Positions 1-8,660 of a DNA stretch of 61,726 nt are shown here, piece after piece. A model generated the notes under the pieces. The model had not been told where the DNA came from, made no database searches, and saw only the letters and a list, made by a program, of their open reading frames with translations. The DNA lies in assembly GCA_024639185.1 (NCBI GenBank), contig JAHEIW010000014.1, positions 1 through 61,726 on the forward strand, read 5' to 3'. Each line of letters starts with the position of its first letter. Positions within the stretch are counted from its first letter, which is position 1. Both the position numbers and the translations under genes were made by a program. This stretch comes from Deltaproteobacteria bacterium. GTDB taxonomy: Bacteria; Desulfobacterota; Desulfobacteria; Desulfobacterales; JAHEIW01.

Positions 1-623
1 GCATCGAATATCATGCTTATCCGGATACCGGTGCGGTACCATTGGTGGCGGATATGTCGTCGCATATCATGTCGCGTCCGATCGAATGGGACAAGCTCGA
101 CCTGGCGTTTGCCGGCGCCCAGAAAAACCTCGGACCTGCCGGAATGGCACTGGTAATTGTTCACAAAGCACTTTTGGAAAAATGCCGCGACGACCTGCCT
201 GCCTATTTGTCCTACACGACCCACGCTGCTAAAGATTCGCTCTACAACACACCACCGGTGTTTGCCATTTATATGATGAAACTTACCGTGGACTGGGTCA
301 AAGAACAGGGTGGGCTGGCTGAAATGGAAAAACGCGCTCTGGCGCGTTCCGGGGCACTGTATGACACCATCGACCGATCGGAGGGCTGGTATCGCTGCCC
401 GGTAGACACTGCTTCGCGTTCGCGTATGAATGTTTGTTTTCGTCTGCCGACCGAAGAATTGGAAGCAAAATTCATTGCTGAAGCTCTTGAGGCAAATTTC
501 TCAGGCCTAAAAGGACATCGTTCGGTAGGCGGATGCCGGGCGTCGATGTATAATGCCATGCCGATTGAAGGCGCTGAGCGGCTGGCTGATTATATGCTGC
601 AGTTTAAGCAGAAGAATGCTTAA
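1..623 (+). CDS. serC: Phosphoserine aminotransferase, C-terminal part (cut by window edge)
   Basis: This is the 3' part of a PLP-dependent phosphoserine aminotransferase, which converts 3-phosphohydroxypyruvate and glutamate to phosphoserine in serine synthesis. The frame is open from base 3, so the true start lies left of the window. The visible part carries VADMSSHIMSRPI and the PLP-lysine motif AGAQKNLGPAG, then the family C-terminal block GHRSVGGCRASMYNAM with the arginine that binds phosphate. It ends with TAA at 621-623. About 207 codons are visible, against about 360 in full-length family members. The partner gene serA lies about 42 kb downstream on the same strand. No close neighbour in the window belongs to the pathway. 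Confidence 0.93.
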   Translation, partial: IEYHAYPDTGAVPLVADMSSHIMSRPIEWDKLDLAFAGAQKNLGPAGMALVIVHKALLEKCRDDLPAYLSYTTHAAKDSLYNTPPVFAIYMMKLTVDWVKEQGGLAEMEKRALARSGALYDTIDRSEGWYRCPVDTASRSRMNVCFRLPTEELEAKFIAEALEANFSGLKGHRSVGGCRASMYNAMPIEGAERLADYMLQFKQKNA

Positions 624-834
624 TTAAGGTTTCCAGTGTCGCGCCTTCGCCTAAGGATTTTCCGACTTCACATGGTCACGCTACGACGCGAAAAGACGGC
701 CGGGCAAGCCGTGTTAAGGTGTCAGAAATCCTTCATCAGAAGTCAGATAACAGAAAAATTTATAAAAAATACAATACCTTGAAATAGCCCATTGTGGTGA
801 TTGTTGCGGCTGCTTTTTACAGTGATTTTTGAAT

Positions 835-1038
835 TTGACAAAAATGATTGTTTTTTGCATAACAAATATGAAATAGGAGGGTTGTAAATTACCCCTGAAT
901 GAATGGCGCCGGAAGAATGGAACAGACTGGCCCAACGTATTCCAACAATAGCTAAATAACACCCTTCGGTGGAGGGCTTATGTTATAAATTAAACCCCGT
1001 TTCTCGCTTAAGAGGAGGGGTTTTTTATTGGGGGCAAC
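835..1038 (+). promoter_or_regulatory. Leader with candidate promoter and terminator directly before the zinc-ribbon gene
   Basis: The stretch 624-834 after serC shows no convincing gene. From 835 there is TTGACA (835-840) with weak -10 candidates near 858-865, and an AGGAGG at 876-881. An 18-codon frame runs from ATG 903 to TAA 959 (peptide MAPEEWNRLAQRIPTIAK). Two inverted repeats follow: TGGAA...TTCCA at about 918-943, and ATAAC...GTTAT at about 956-985. A G+C stem AAACCCC/GGGGTTT (about 992-1024) then runs into six T, ending only about 10 bases before the ATG at 1039. The order leader, terminator, gene looks like transcription attenuation. I do not recognise a known riboswitch class. It could also be a plain terminator for upstream transcription. 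Confidence 0.4.
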
Positions 1039-1482
1039 ATGAAAAACAATCGCTGCCAGGCCAATACCAGGAAAAAAGAACCCTGTAAGAATTATGCAAC
1101 AAAAGGTTCTGATTTTTGTCATGTTCATACTGAACAGGATACTGTTTTTCCTCCCATACAACTTACAGCCCACATCTGTCCCTATTGCGAAGCTTCCCTT
1201 AGTGAAAATACACGCTCATGTGATTTTTGTAACGAATCTTTTTTACGATGTCCATATTGTGCCGAACCGCTGAGGCAAGATGCCAAATTTTGTGGTTTTT
1301 GCAAACTCGACCTCGCACGCGTGGTGCAACCCATCCCCACTGATATAAATACGTTCACACCGGTTTACACGAGTCGCCCTGCAGAAGGTGCAAGTCTTAC
1401 ATTTGGGATATTATTTATCGTGCCGTTAATACTATTTATCGGGGTTCTGTATTTTGTAGTGATGTATTTATATTCCCTTTAA
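1039..1482 (+). CDS. Zinc-ribbon protein with one C-terminal membrane segment
   Basis: A 147-residue protein with three cysteine-rich parts. Residues 5-31 match the short RCxAxTKKxxPCKNYAxxGSxFCHVH pattern of DUF5763-like domains. Two zinc ribbons follow: CPYC/CDFC at about 47-64 and CPYC/CGFC at about 70-87. One strongly hydrophobic segment lies at about 118-145, so the zinc ribbons are probably cytoplasmic on a tail-anchored protein. GGGGG is a good ribosome-binding sequence six bases before ATG. The function is unknown; small zinc-ribbon membrane proteins of this kind are common and poorly characterised. The terminator directly upstream suggests its transcription is conditional. Confidence 0.75.
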   Translation: MKNNRCQANTRKKEPCKNYATKGSDFCHVHTEQDTVFPPIQLTAHICPYCEASLSENTRSCDFCNESFLRCPYCAEPLRQDAKFCGFCKLDLARVVQPIPTDINTFTPVYTSRPAEGASLTFGILFIVPLILFIGVLYFVVMYLYSL

Positions 1483-1513
1483 AACAAGTCAATCTATGAG
1501 GATCGATACGATC

Positions 1514-2617
1514 TTATTCAATGGCAGGCAAAATTCTTTGGGAAAACCCCAGCCCCTCGACTATAATAGAACGATAGATCTCAAACACTTTTTCTTTGAT
1601 GTCTGCTTTTGTGTCCGGAGGGGTCTGAGCGATCATGATACCGCTTGCGAGCAAACAGGCCTGAATGTCTCCGGATGGCATGAATGTGACACCGAGTTTT
1701 GCTGCTGATTGGATAGGGAAATTATTTTTCTTTATATGCTTTGCCAGTTTTTTTAGATCAATTTTGATTCTGCGGCCGGGAGTCAATACAAAGTTGCGGC
1801 GCCCGTCCCGGGCGCAGGTTTCTTCAAAAAAACGATCCGCTAATTCCTCCGGCGGGCCGGCCGCATTTTTTCCGCACACCCGGCAACTTTCCACAGATTG
1901 CATTTCCAGGATGTTAAACTCAAATTCTCTCAGATCAATGTACAAGATTTTATTAAATAATTTGGGTTCCTGTCCGATTAAAAGTCTGACCGCTTCAGAG
2001 ACCTGCACCGAAGAAACCATGCCGATGACCGACGGATGCACGCCCACCACCCCGCAGACCGGCAGATCTTCGTCCTTAAGACCGGGCATGAAGCATTCCA
2101 GGCAAAACGTCTGTCCGGGCAATATCGTTGAAGCATTTCCAAAAGCCTCGATGGCGGCGCCAAAAACATAGGGGATTTTAAGCTGGTGGCAAATGCGATT
2201 CACCAGATAGCGGGGTTCGGGCCGATCCAGCCCATCGATTACCACATCCATCCCGCGGATGATCTCAACGGCATTAATTGAATTCAGGGACTCGGGGACT
2301 GCATCTATGTGCACATCGGGATTGAGCTGATTTAATTTTTGCTGAGCCATCTCGACTTTTGGCATTCCCACGCACCCGGCATCATAAATATGCTGGCGGT
2401 GAAGATCGGAACGGGAGACAATATCGCGGTCCACAATGCGCAGATTTCCAATGCCCATGCCCACCAGCTGGGTGGCAATCGGTGATCCCAGGCCGCCGAC
2501 ACCCATCAGGCAGACTCTGGCATTACGCAGTTTAAGCTGCCCGTCATAACCGATATCGGCCAGCACAATCTGGCGTGAATAGGTTTCCAATTCTTGGTCG
2601 GTCAGTTCCAGGGCCAC
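1514..2617 (-). CDS. ThiF/MoeB/HesA-type E1-like adenylyltransferase
   Basis: ATP-dependent enzyme of the family that adenylates the C-terminal Gly-Gly of a ubiquitin-like sulfur carrier (ThiS or MoaD). Visible signs are the family opening LTDQELETYSRQI, the nucleotide loop MGVGGLGSP, the Arg/Asp residues around DRDIVSRSDLHRQ, and the catalytic-cysteine region LPVCGVVGVHPSVIG. Two CxxC pairs (TFCLECF and CRVCGK) should bind zinc. I chose GTG at 2617 because AAGGAAG lies seven bases before it; the open frame continues upstream to TTG 2656. A C-terminal extension of roughly 90 residues after the second CxxC is not typical of MoeB or ThiF. No thiS or moaD gene is adjacent, so the partner is unknown. 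Confidence 0.85.
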   Translation of the reverse strand: MALELTDQELETYSRQIVLADIGYDGQLKLRNARVCLMGVGGLGSPIATQLVGMGIGNLRIVDRDIVSRSDLHRQHIYDAGCVGMPKVEMAQQKLNQLNPDVHIDAVPESLNSINAVEIIRGMDVVIDGLDRPEPRYLVNRICHQLKIPYVFGAAIEAFGNASTILPGQTFCLECFMPGLKDEDLPVCGVVGVHPSVIGMVSSVQVSEAVRLLIGQEPKLFNKILYIDLREFEFNILEMQSVESCRVCGKNAAGPPEELADRFFEETCARDGRRNFVLTPGRRIKIDLKKLAKHIKKNNFPIQSAAKLGVTFMPSGDIQACLLASGIMIAQTPPDTKADIKEKVFEIYRSIIVEGLGFSQRILPAIE

Positions 2618-2827
2618 TTTTTTACTTCCTTTTGCTATTTTTAATTCACAGCGCAAACGTTATTCCTTAACCCATGCAATGATTTATTTAATACTAATAT
2701 ATTGTATTTTCAAGACAATTCAGTATGCTGTCGATTTACAAGTTGACATGCGCCAGGGTTTCTGTCATTTTTTGAAAGTTTAAAAGTTCTGGCTTTTTTC
2801 CTCCATTAGCGCCGATGGAGCTTTGCC

Positions 2828-4147
2828 ATGAGACACACCCAGCCTTCCATAGCCGTGCTCGCATTTGAAGATCTGAGTCCCCAAAAGGATCAGGAATATT
2901 TCTGTGATGGGATTGCTGAAGAAATCATCAATAACCTGACGCAGATGGAAGGTATAAAAGTCGCCTCGCGTACGTCCTCTTTTGCCTACAAGAGCAAACC
3001 TGAAGATATCCGCAATATCGGCAAACATCTGGATGTTCAAACCGTACTCGAGGGTAGCGTCCGAAAAGCTGATGATCGCCTGCGAATCACCACCCAGCTG
3101 ATCGATGTTGCCGATGGTTACCACTTGTGGTCGGAACAATTCGACCGCAAGATGACCGATATATTTGATATTCAGGTGGAGATTGCCCGTAATATATCCC
3201 AGACCTTGAGAATCAAGCTGAGCGATAAAGAAAAGCACGCCATTAAACGGGTACCGACCGAAAACATAGACGCCTATGATTTTTATCTCCGCGGTCGACA
3301 GTTTTTTTACCGACACAAGCGCCAGTATATGCAACACGCTATTGAAATGTTTTCCCGCGCGATTGAACTGGACGCCGCCTATGTCCATGCGTATGCCGGC
3401 AAAGCCGATTGCCACTCTTATTCTTATTACTTTTTTGGCGGCTCACATGCTGATCTGGAGCAAGCCGCAAAAGACAGCGAAACGGCGCTGAAACTCGACC
3501 CAAAACTGGCAGAGGCGCATGCCGCCCGTGGCCTGGCGGTATCCCTCATCAGGGAATATGAGGAGGCCGAGCAGGCTTTTGAAAATGCGATCAAGTTAAA
3601 CCCCAACCTGTTTGAGGCCTACTATTTTTATGCCAGCACCTGTTTTTTGCAGGGTAAGTTTGACAAGGCCATCGCGCTTTTTAAGGACGCCGAGCGGGTG
3701 AATCCGGAAGACTATCAGGCACCGGCTTATCTGGCTTTTCTTTACCAGATGACCGGTCAGACTGAAAAAATGGCGCCGGTGTTGCAGGAAGCCTTGCAGA
3801 AAATTGAAAAGCGCCTGGCGCTGAATCCGGATGATTCCCGAGCGCTATACCTGGGTGCCGGCGCCTGGGTTCGATTGGGCGATCAACCCAAGGCCATGGA
3901 ATGGATTAAACGCCTGGCAGCCACCGAACGGGATGAACCCCACCTGCTGTATGGGGTTGCCTGTTTGTATTCAATGACCGGCAAAATTGAAGAGTCGATC
4001 TACTATCTGAACAAAGCCGTGGAAGCCGGTTTTGCCTACAGGCTATACCTGGAAAGGGACGGTGATTTTGATCCGATTCGATCTCATCCTGGATACAAAA
4101 CGCTTATCGAAACGCTCAAAATGCGCGAAAAAGGCGCTTCTGCATAG
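2828..4147 (+). CDS. FlgO-like (TolB-type) N-terminal domain plus TPR protein
   Basis: 439 residues, no signal peptide. Residues 7-130 have the pattern SIAVLAFEDLSPQKDQEYFC, then DGIAEEIINNLTQ, VLEGSVRKADDRLRITTQLI and DGYHLWSEQFDR. This is the FlgO/TolB-like domain usually found between a class III adenylate cyclase or a winged helix and a TPR array. Residues from about 150 to 430 form several TPR units (for example AYVHAYAGKADCHSY and AEAHAARGLAVSLIREYEEA). Here the usual N-terminal effector (cyclase, kinase or wHTH) is absent; only 170 untranslated bases lie upstream. It may be a stand-alone scaffold or a relic of a longer signalling protein. No operon partner is visible on this strand. 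Confidence 0.8.
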   Translation: MRHTQPSIAVLAFEDLSPQKDQEYFCDGIAEEIINNLTQMEGIKVASRTSSFAYKSKPEDIRNIGKHLDVQTVLEGSVRKADDRLRITTQLIDVADGYHLWSEQFDRKMTDIFDIQVEIARNISQTLRIKLSDKEKHAIKRVPTENIDAYDFYLRGRQFFYRHKRQYMQHAIEMFSRAIELDAAYVHAYAGKADCHSYSYYFFGGSHADLEQAAKDSETALKLDPKLAEAHAARGLAVSLIREYEEAEQAFENAIKLNPNLFEAYYFYASTCFLQGKFDKAIALFKDAERVNPEDYQAPAYLAFLYQMTGQTEKMAPVLQEALQKIEKRLALNPDDSRALYLGAGAWVRLGDQPKAMEWIKRLAATERDEPHLLYGVACLYSMTGKIEESIYYLNKAVEAGFAYRLYLERDGDFDPIRSHPGYKTLIETLKMREKGASA

Positions 4148-4249
4148 CTTTTTTACATTTCTCCGCTTAAAACAAGTCGAAAATAAAGTAAAACTTTAGC
4201 TAAATAGTATTACTTATTTAAAATTATAAATAAAATTTATCCTATTTTC

Positions 4250-4332
4250 TAGAACCTATCTCAAAAATGCATCTAACGCCCGAGGGCTTTGTTAAAAACC
4301 GATTCGAAATACTCGAATATTAGGGCATGTAT
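4250..4332 (+). repeat. Partial copy of the dispersed inverted-repeat element
   Basis: Starts with TAGAACCTATCTCAAAAATG and continues with CATCTAACGC, AGGGCTTTGTT, AACCGATTC and ATACTCGAATA. These are the same blocks, in the same order, as one arm of the complete copies at 32299-32492 and 46170-46313. The other arm is missing. It lies between the convergent TPR and S41 genes. The surrounding 4148-4359 contains no gene. Confidence 0.75.
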
Positions 4333-4359
4333 AATATAACCAAAGTCAAGCAAGGCGGA

Positions 4360-5751
4360 TTATATGCTCATATCTTCCTTGATCAACTCTTTGACTTTTT
4401 CCATCTCTTTATCCCATCCAGAGTGAAAATCATCGATTGAACGGGATACTTCCACATCGGGTATAACGCCTCGATCCGGATTATCTCCCGGCAATGCATA
4501 GATAGCCACCGGGATGGACCCCTTCAACTTCGAATTTGGCAGCGTAAGGGTAACCGGGTCACTTCCAAAACATATTCTTCCAGATGTTTCCTGTCCGACA
4601 ACCACTCCCATTTGATTGGCTTGAAATACGGCTGCAAATACGACCCCGGCTGAGAACGTGTTTTCAGAAATGAGCAGGAAGGTTTTGCCTGTGAATTTAT
4701 TTAATTTCATGTGAGGTGAGCGCATCTGGTGATTTGTAACGTTTAAGTATTCACCGTTTTTCGCATGACCTAACTGATTTCCAGCTTTGGATGCATATAT
4801 ACTGTCTCGCATCATCTCACTGACTTTAAATTCAAATTTTTTTGCGATCGGATATGCTGAATCTGTCAAATAATCGAGCAGGTAAAAGCCCCAGTATCCG
4901 CTTCCGCCACGATTCTGCCGTAAATCGATCACCAGGTAAGGCGAACTATTGTGCTGCGCAAAAAATGAATCAATAAAGTTTTCATAATCCTGGGCCGTCC
5001 CATAACTGAAACCCGGTAAATCCAGAACGGGTATCTTGACATCATCGGCGGATATTGAATAGCGCCGATAGCGGCTATTGGGCTGTGTCTTTTGCTGGAA
5101 ATACGCTTTAACTGTCATCTCATGGAGTTTTGCAGTCTGAACCTCAGAGTTCATCCGGTATGTCATTGTCCAGGGTGGATTGATATCCAGGTAGTTTGCC
5201 AGCAAAAGGGGAAATGATTCTTCAAACATCAGGTATTTTGCCTGATCCAAAGCGGTATTGTATAATGGGCAGCATTTTTCAAAAAGCGTTTTCACAGGGA
5301 TGCCGTTTATGGCAAGGATCGAACAAAAATTCGGCACGGGTTCATAACCTAAATTGTCTAATACATAACCGTTTCCATCGATCATCTTTAGCTTGAGCGC
5401 AAAAACGTGCTCTTTGCCCGTTAGTTGATTGAAAGGGAAATTTATACGGGTGTGCCCATCCTGAATCAGTGCAGCCAATTCCTGCAGATAAAAAGCGCAT
5501 TGCAGAACAGAGATGCGGGCATTTTCTAAAGTCTTTATCGTTTGCTTCAATTCCTGTGCCTGGCCGGCGAATTGTTCCCTCGTTATCAGGCGGTATGGAT
5601 CGGCATGAACCTGATCGATGGTTTTCACATAGGCGTCAATATCCTCAGTTAGCTCTGTTTTCGATACATCTCGACAACTGATCAAGCTATGCGTGCCCAG
5701 GAAAAGTATCATGAAAATCAACCATTTTTTATAAACGGTTTTCTTTTTCAT
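4360..5751 (-). CDS. S41 family (tail-specific type) serine protease, lipoprotein
   Basis: 463 residues with a lipoprotein signal ending LFLGTHSLISC, so it is probably anchored in an outer or inner membrane facing the periplasm. The C-terminal half has the S41 features: VIDLRQNRGGSGYWGFYLLD, the nucleophile region LLISENTFSAGVVFAAVF and GQETSGRICFGSDPVTLTLP, then PDRGVIPDVEVS near the end. The acidic residue usual after the nucleophile serine motif is replaced by Val, so the exact catalytic mechanism is uncertain. It is last in a six-gene run and starts two bases after the stop of the beta-lactamase-like gene, so the two are very likely co-transcribed. Confidence 0.85.
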   Translation of the reverse strand: MKKKTVYKKWLIFMILFLGTHSLISCRDVSKTELTEDIDAYVKTIDQVHADPYRLITREQFAGQAQELKQTIKTLENARISVLQCAFYLQELAALIQDGHTRINFPFNQLTGKEHVFALKLKMIDGNGYVLDNLGYEPVPNFCSILAINGIPVKTLFEKCCPLYNTALDQAKYLMFEESFPLLLANYLDINPPWTMTYRMNSEVQTAKLHEMTVKAYFQQKTQPNSRYRRYSISADDVKIPVLDLPGFSYGTAQDYENFIDSFFAQHNSSPYLVIDLRQNRGGSGYWGFYLLDYLTDSAYPIAKKFEFKVSEMMRDSIYASKAGNQLGHAKNGEYLNVTNHQMRSPHMKLNKFTGKTFLLISENTFSAGVVFAAVFQANQMGVVVGQETSGRICFGSDPVTLTLPNSKLKGSIPVAIYALPGDNPDRGVIPDVEVSRSIDDFHSGWDKEMEKVKELIKEDMSI

Positions 5752-5753
5752 AT

Positions 5754-7202
5754 CTATTCAATCTTATCGAAGTATATGCCCCTGAATCCAAGATAAACGA
5801 TAAATTGCTTCACGTTTCCTTTTTTATCTTTAATCAAGTTTACCCGGAACTCCCCGATATTTTTTGAATCCCCGAAAAATTGGGTTTCGCTTTCCGGCAT
5901 GAGTTCGACTTTGTCCCAAAAAGAAGTCCGCGTATAAAGCTTTTCTCCTTCTCTGAACACGGGTGCGACAATACCATGCGCTTTTGCTTCGTACTTTCCT
6001 GTCAACTGATCAAGAACTTCCGGCGGCAATTTGATCGCCTTTTTAGGCGAAACTGACGGTACGATCGAGGGGATGATGTATTTCAGCAAAAATCCTTCCG
6101 GCCCGGAATGGCCTTTTGAATTGAACACTCTGCTGGTAAAAACAGCAACCAGATCTAGTTGCGGTATCAAAAAAATCTTCTGGCCACCGTGTCCGGAGGC
6201 AAATATGACTTCAGTTGCATGGTTGTTGATCGGGGTTTTGCCGATCCACCATTGATATCCGTAACCGATTCCAAGTGCATCTATATGCCTTTTAGTAGAT
6301 TCAGTAACCCATTTCCGGGATACAATCTGTCGGTCTTTCCATTTACCCTCTTTTAGCATCATATAGCCAATTTTGGCCATATCCCGTGGACGTAAATGCA
6401 GACCGCCGTCTGTTTGAATATTGCCATCCGAGAATTTATCCCAGTGATAATCCGAAATACCCAACGGGGTGAAAAGATATTGGCCTGCAAATTTATCGAT
6501 GTAAAGGCCGGATGTGTTTCTCACAATTCCACCCAGCAGAATCGTCAGACCACTATTGTAATTGAACTTTTTGCCGGGGGTCTCGATCCGGTTTCGTCCG
6601 AGAACAAATCCGATGGGATCGCCGCTGGCATACATTTGATGCGTGGTGTGGCGCGAATCTCTGCGGGAGTATTTCGTGGCATCCCAATCCAGACCGGCAG
6701 CCATGGTGAGAATGTGTTGAAGGGTAATCGGATATTTTTGATCTATCCAGCGTGAGCCGGTGTATTCGGGAAAAAACGCATACGCCTGTGTCTCGACATC
6801 AGGTGTAAACTTCCGGTCTATGGCCATGCCGATTAAAATCGATGTGATACTTTTGCTAACCGAAGCCAGAAAATGCAATTTCTGCCTGTTGTAGCCATAA
6901 AAGTATTCCTCAAAGACCAGTTTCCCATCTTTAATTAACAGGATGCTGTGGATGTTTTTGTCATTTCCGCCGAGAATGTCGAGCATCATTTCTTCGATTT
7001 TGCTCGATGCAATATCCACTTTATTCAAAGAGGCTGTTTGCCAGCCATCATTGATTTTCTCAGGCTGCTGGTAGGTATATTGGCGCTCCGGCAGGCCATA
7101 GGAGTTGACGCGTGGTGACATGTGGGAGCAGGCTGCAGCCAATAATGTAAAAATGAGAAACAACGGCAAATACGTGCTCGGGTTACGAGGGCATCGAATC
7201 AT
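5754..7202 (-). CDS. Class C beta-lactamase-like serine hydrolase, lipoprotein
   Basis: 482 residues with a lipobox (FTLLAAAC). It has the serine beta-lactamase/esterase set: SVSK (SxxK nucleophile, about residue 112), YNSG (YxN) and HGGQ (the KTG-equivalent). WDATKYSRRDS and PLGISDYHWDKF fit the beta-lactamase-related family (AmpC-like esterases and DD-peptidases). A C-terminal domain of about 110 residues starts at PEVLDQLTGKYEA and resembles the beta-barrel appendix of such enzymes. The ATG overlaps the stop of the upstream gene (TAATG), showing translational coupling. The substrate cannot be read from sequence; resistance to beta-lactams should not be assumed. Confidence 0.88.
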   Translation of the reverse strand: MIRCPRNPSTYLPLFLIFTLLAAACSHMSPRVNSYGLPERQYTYQQPEKINDGWQTASLNKVDIASSKIEEMMLDILGGNDKNIHSILLIKDGKLVFEEYFYGYNRQKLHFLASVSKSITSILIGMAIDRKFTPDVETQAYAFFPEYTGSRWIDQKYPITLQHILTMAAGLDWDATKYSRRDSRHTTHQMYASGDPIGFVLGRNRIETPGKKFNYNSGLTILLGGIVRNTSGLYIDKFAGQYLFTPLGISDYHWDKFSDGNIQTDGGLHLRPRDMAKIGYMMLKEGKWKDRQIVSRKWVTESTKRHIDALGIGYGYQWWIGKTPINNHATEVIFASGHGGQKIFLIPQLDLVAVFTSRVFNSKGHSGPEGFLLKYIIPSIVPSVSPKKAIKLPPEVLDQLTGKYEAKAHGIVAPVFREGEKLYTRTSFWDKVELMPESETQFFGDSKNIGEFRVNLIKDKKGNVKQFIVYLGFRGIYFDKIE

Positions 7203-7621
7203 TATATTTTCTGTGCCTCCAGAAAAAGCGCCTTGGATAACGCTGCAAAAAATTGCTGATAGGGTTCGGGATCGTCCACGGTTTGCAGATTAAATTGGGC
7301 GTTGCTGCGCACAATCATCTGGGCATCCCCTCGGGGTCGGATCGATACTGTCATACGCAAGGAATATCCCGAACGTTTTGTTCCTGAAACCGTGCCCAGA
7401 TTCTGATCAGCGTCATTAATGACAAATCCGAGATCCTGCAGGGTGGCAATGATGGTCCGCAGCATGCGATTTCGATCTGTATAGTCAAATACCCGGCTTT
7501 GAATGCTTCGCAGCCTGACTTGAGAATCATTGGCCTCGAGGATATTTCTTTGCCTCCCAGCACAGGCCCAAAATGTAAAAATAAGGAAAAAGATTATGAT
7601 CCTTGTAATCGCTTTCTTCAA
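7202..7621 (-). CDS. Small lipoprotein, paralogue of the next gene upstream
   Basis: 139 residues with a lipoprotein signal ending FTFWAC. Starts at TTG 7621, eight bases after AGGAGG. The body has QSRVFDYTDRNRMLRTIIATL followed by QDLGFVINDADQNLGTVSG, and ends EPYQQFFAALSKALFLE. The same blocks occur in the gene at 7633-8169 (QTRVFET..KLLEASAAVLQDLGFTIDES and EIYQQFFSKLSKSVFLAG). The two are therefore tandem duplicates of one unnamed lipoprotein family. It lies 11 bases after the upstream gene and overlaps the downstream gene. The function is unknown; presumably periplasmic. Confidence 0.8.
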   Translation of the reverse strand: MKKAITRIIIFFLIFTFWACAGRQRNILEANDSQVRLRSIQSRVFDYTDRNRMLRTIIATLQDLGFVINDADQNLGTVSGTKRSGYSLRMTVSIRPRGDAQMIVRSNAQFNLQTVDDPEPYQQFFAALSKALFLEAQKI

Positions 7622-7632
7622 AACAGATCCTC

Positions 7633-8169
7633 CTATATTTCGTGGCCTGCCAAAAAGACAGATTTTGAAAGTTTTGAGAAAAATTGCTGATAAATTTCAG
7701 GTTCATTGACACGCTCGTTTTTGATTAAATCCTTTTCAGTGTCCCAGACCAGATGCTGAAAGGTAATTCGGACAGCGATTCTATTCTGTTCCAGAGGCCT
7801 GGTCACCAATGACGCCACGACCTTTTGGCGGGTGGCATATTCATAATCGATAAAAAATAGCGAAGCAATAACTGAAAGGCCGATGTTATAAAATTCAGTG
7901 ACATTTCGATCCTTGGAGCAAACGATCACCCCACATTTGACCTCACTTTCGTCGATCGTAAATCCCAGGTCTTGAAGAACGGCCGCCGATGCCTCCAGCA
8001 ATTTGCTTTCATTGCTGGTTTCAAATACGCGCGTTTGTAACTGCCGATCCGCAAGGGATTCCGGTGTAAACATGAGCGCTTCTCTGGGAACACCTTTCTG
8101 ACAGGCAAACAGCACTGCGCTCAACAGGCTGAAGATTATGAAGCTCACCACATGAGTTCTGAAGTTCAT
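7633..8169 (-). CDS. Small lipoprotein, paralogue of the next gene downstream
   Basis: 178 residues from ATG 8169, chosen because it gives a proper lipoprotein signal (FSLLSAVLFAC); the open frame reaches 8235. It shares the VFET...LLEASAAVLQDLGF and YQQFFSKLSKSVFL blocks with the 7202-7621 gene. It also carries a longer central part (residues about 85-125) with the hydrophobic stretch GLSVIASLFFIDY. It starts 13 bases after the SmpA-like gene ends. The function is not known. Confidence 0.8.
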   Translation of the reverse strand: MNFRTHVVSFIIFSLLSAVLFACQKGVPREALMFTPESLADRQLQTRVFETSNESKLLEASAAVLQDLGFTIDESEVKCGVIVCSKDRNVTEFYNIGLSVIASLFFIDYEYATRQKVVASLVTRPLEQNRIAVRITFQHLVWDTEKDLIKNERVNEPEIYQQFFSKLSKSVFLAGHEI

Positions 8170-8182
8170 TGTATCTTTCCAT

Positions 8183-8641
8183 CTAAAATCTGCTGGTGTG
8201 ATAAAAAAAGTCTCTGACCCGGTTTTGCTCGTCATACTTGATAACCACCGTCAGCGTCCGTTGGGTCTTGGATTGCGCTCCTGACGATCTGCTGTAACTC
8301 CCGGACGGTGCACCCGCCCCAAAAAGGCTATCACTTACGCCGGCAACTAATAGTTTAAGGCCACCACCGGCAGCGTCTTTCGAATAGGTCACGTCGGTTG
8401 AAATTTTATCATAGACCCAGACTTCGCGGCTTTCCGAATCGGTGGTAACGATATTCGGTGATCCCAGCGCGATGGCAACATCAGCCGCAGCCATGCCTTT
8501 TCGTATTTCTTTTTGAACCGTACCAACGGTCATTTCCTTTTCTTTGGGTCCATGTGTCTGCCGGTAATGCTGATTGGCGCTCATACAGCCGATTAATGGG
8601 ACCAGCATCATCAAAATTGACAAAATTTTTAAAACTTTCAT
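8183..8641 (-). CDS. SmpA/BamE-like lipoprotein
   Basis: 152 residues from ATG 8641, preceded by GGAGGA at good spacing; the frame remains open to 8776 inside the previous gene, but that region has no start signal. The signal ends LVPLIGC. The region TVGTVQKEIRKGMAAADVAIALGSPNIV...VWVYDK fits the SmpA/OmlA (BamE-type) fold, in which a 'RxGMxxxxVxxxLGxPxxx...WxY' pattern is typical. A Gly/Ser-rich piece (about 105-125) follows, then RTLTVVIKYDEQNRVRDFFY. It is probably an outer-membrane lipoprotein. A true Bam complex role cannot be claimed because many paralogues share this fold. Confidence 0.75.
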   Translation of the reverse strand: MKVLKILSILMMLVPLIGCMSANQHYRQTHGPKEKEMTVGTVQKEIRKGMAAADVAIALGSPNIVTTDSESREVWVYDKISTDVTYSKDAAGGGLKLLVAGVSDSLFGAGAPSGSYSRSSGAQSKTQRTLTVVIKYDEQNRVRDFFYHTSRF

Positions 8642-8660
8642 TTGGGTCCTCCGTAAATTT

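Noticed and set aside
5754..7202. Antibiotic-resistance beta-lactamase
   Set aside because: SxxK/YxN motifs are shared by many esterases and peptidases; the lipoprotein signal, length and C-terminal domain fit that wider family, so resistance is not supported.
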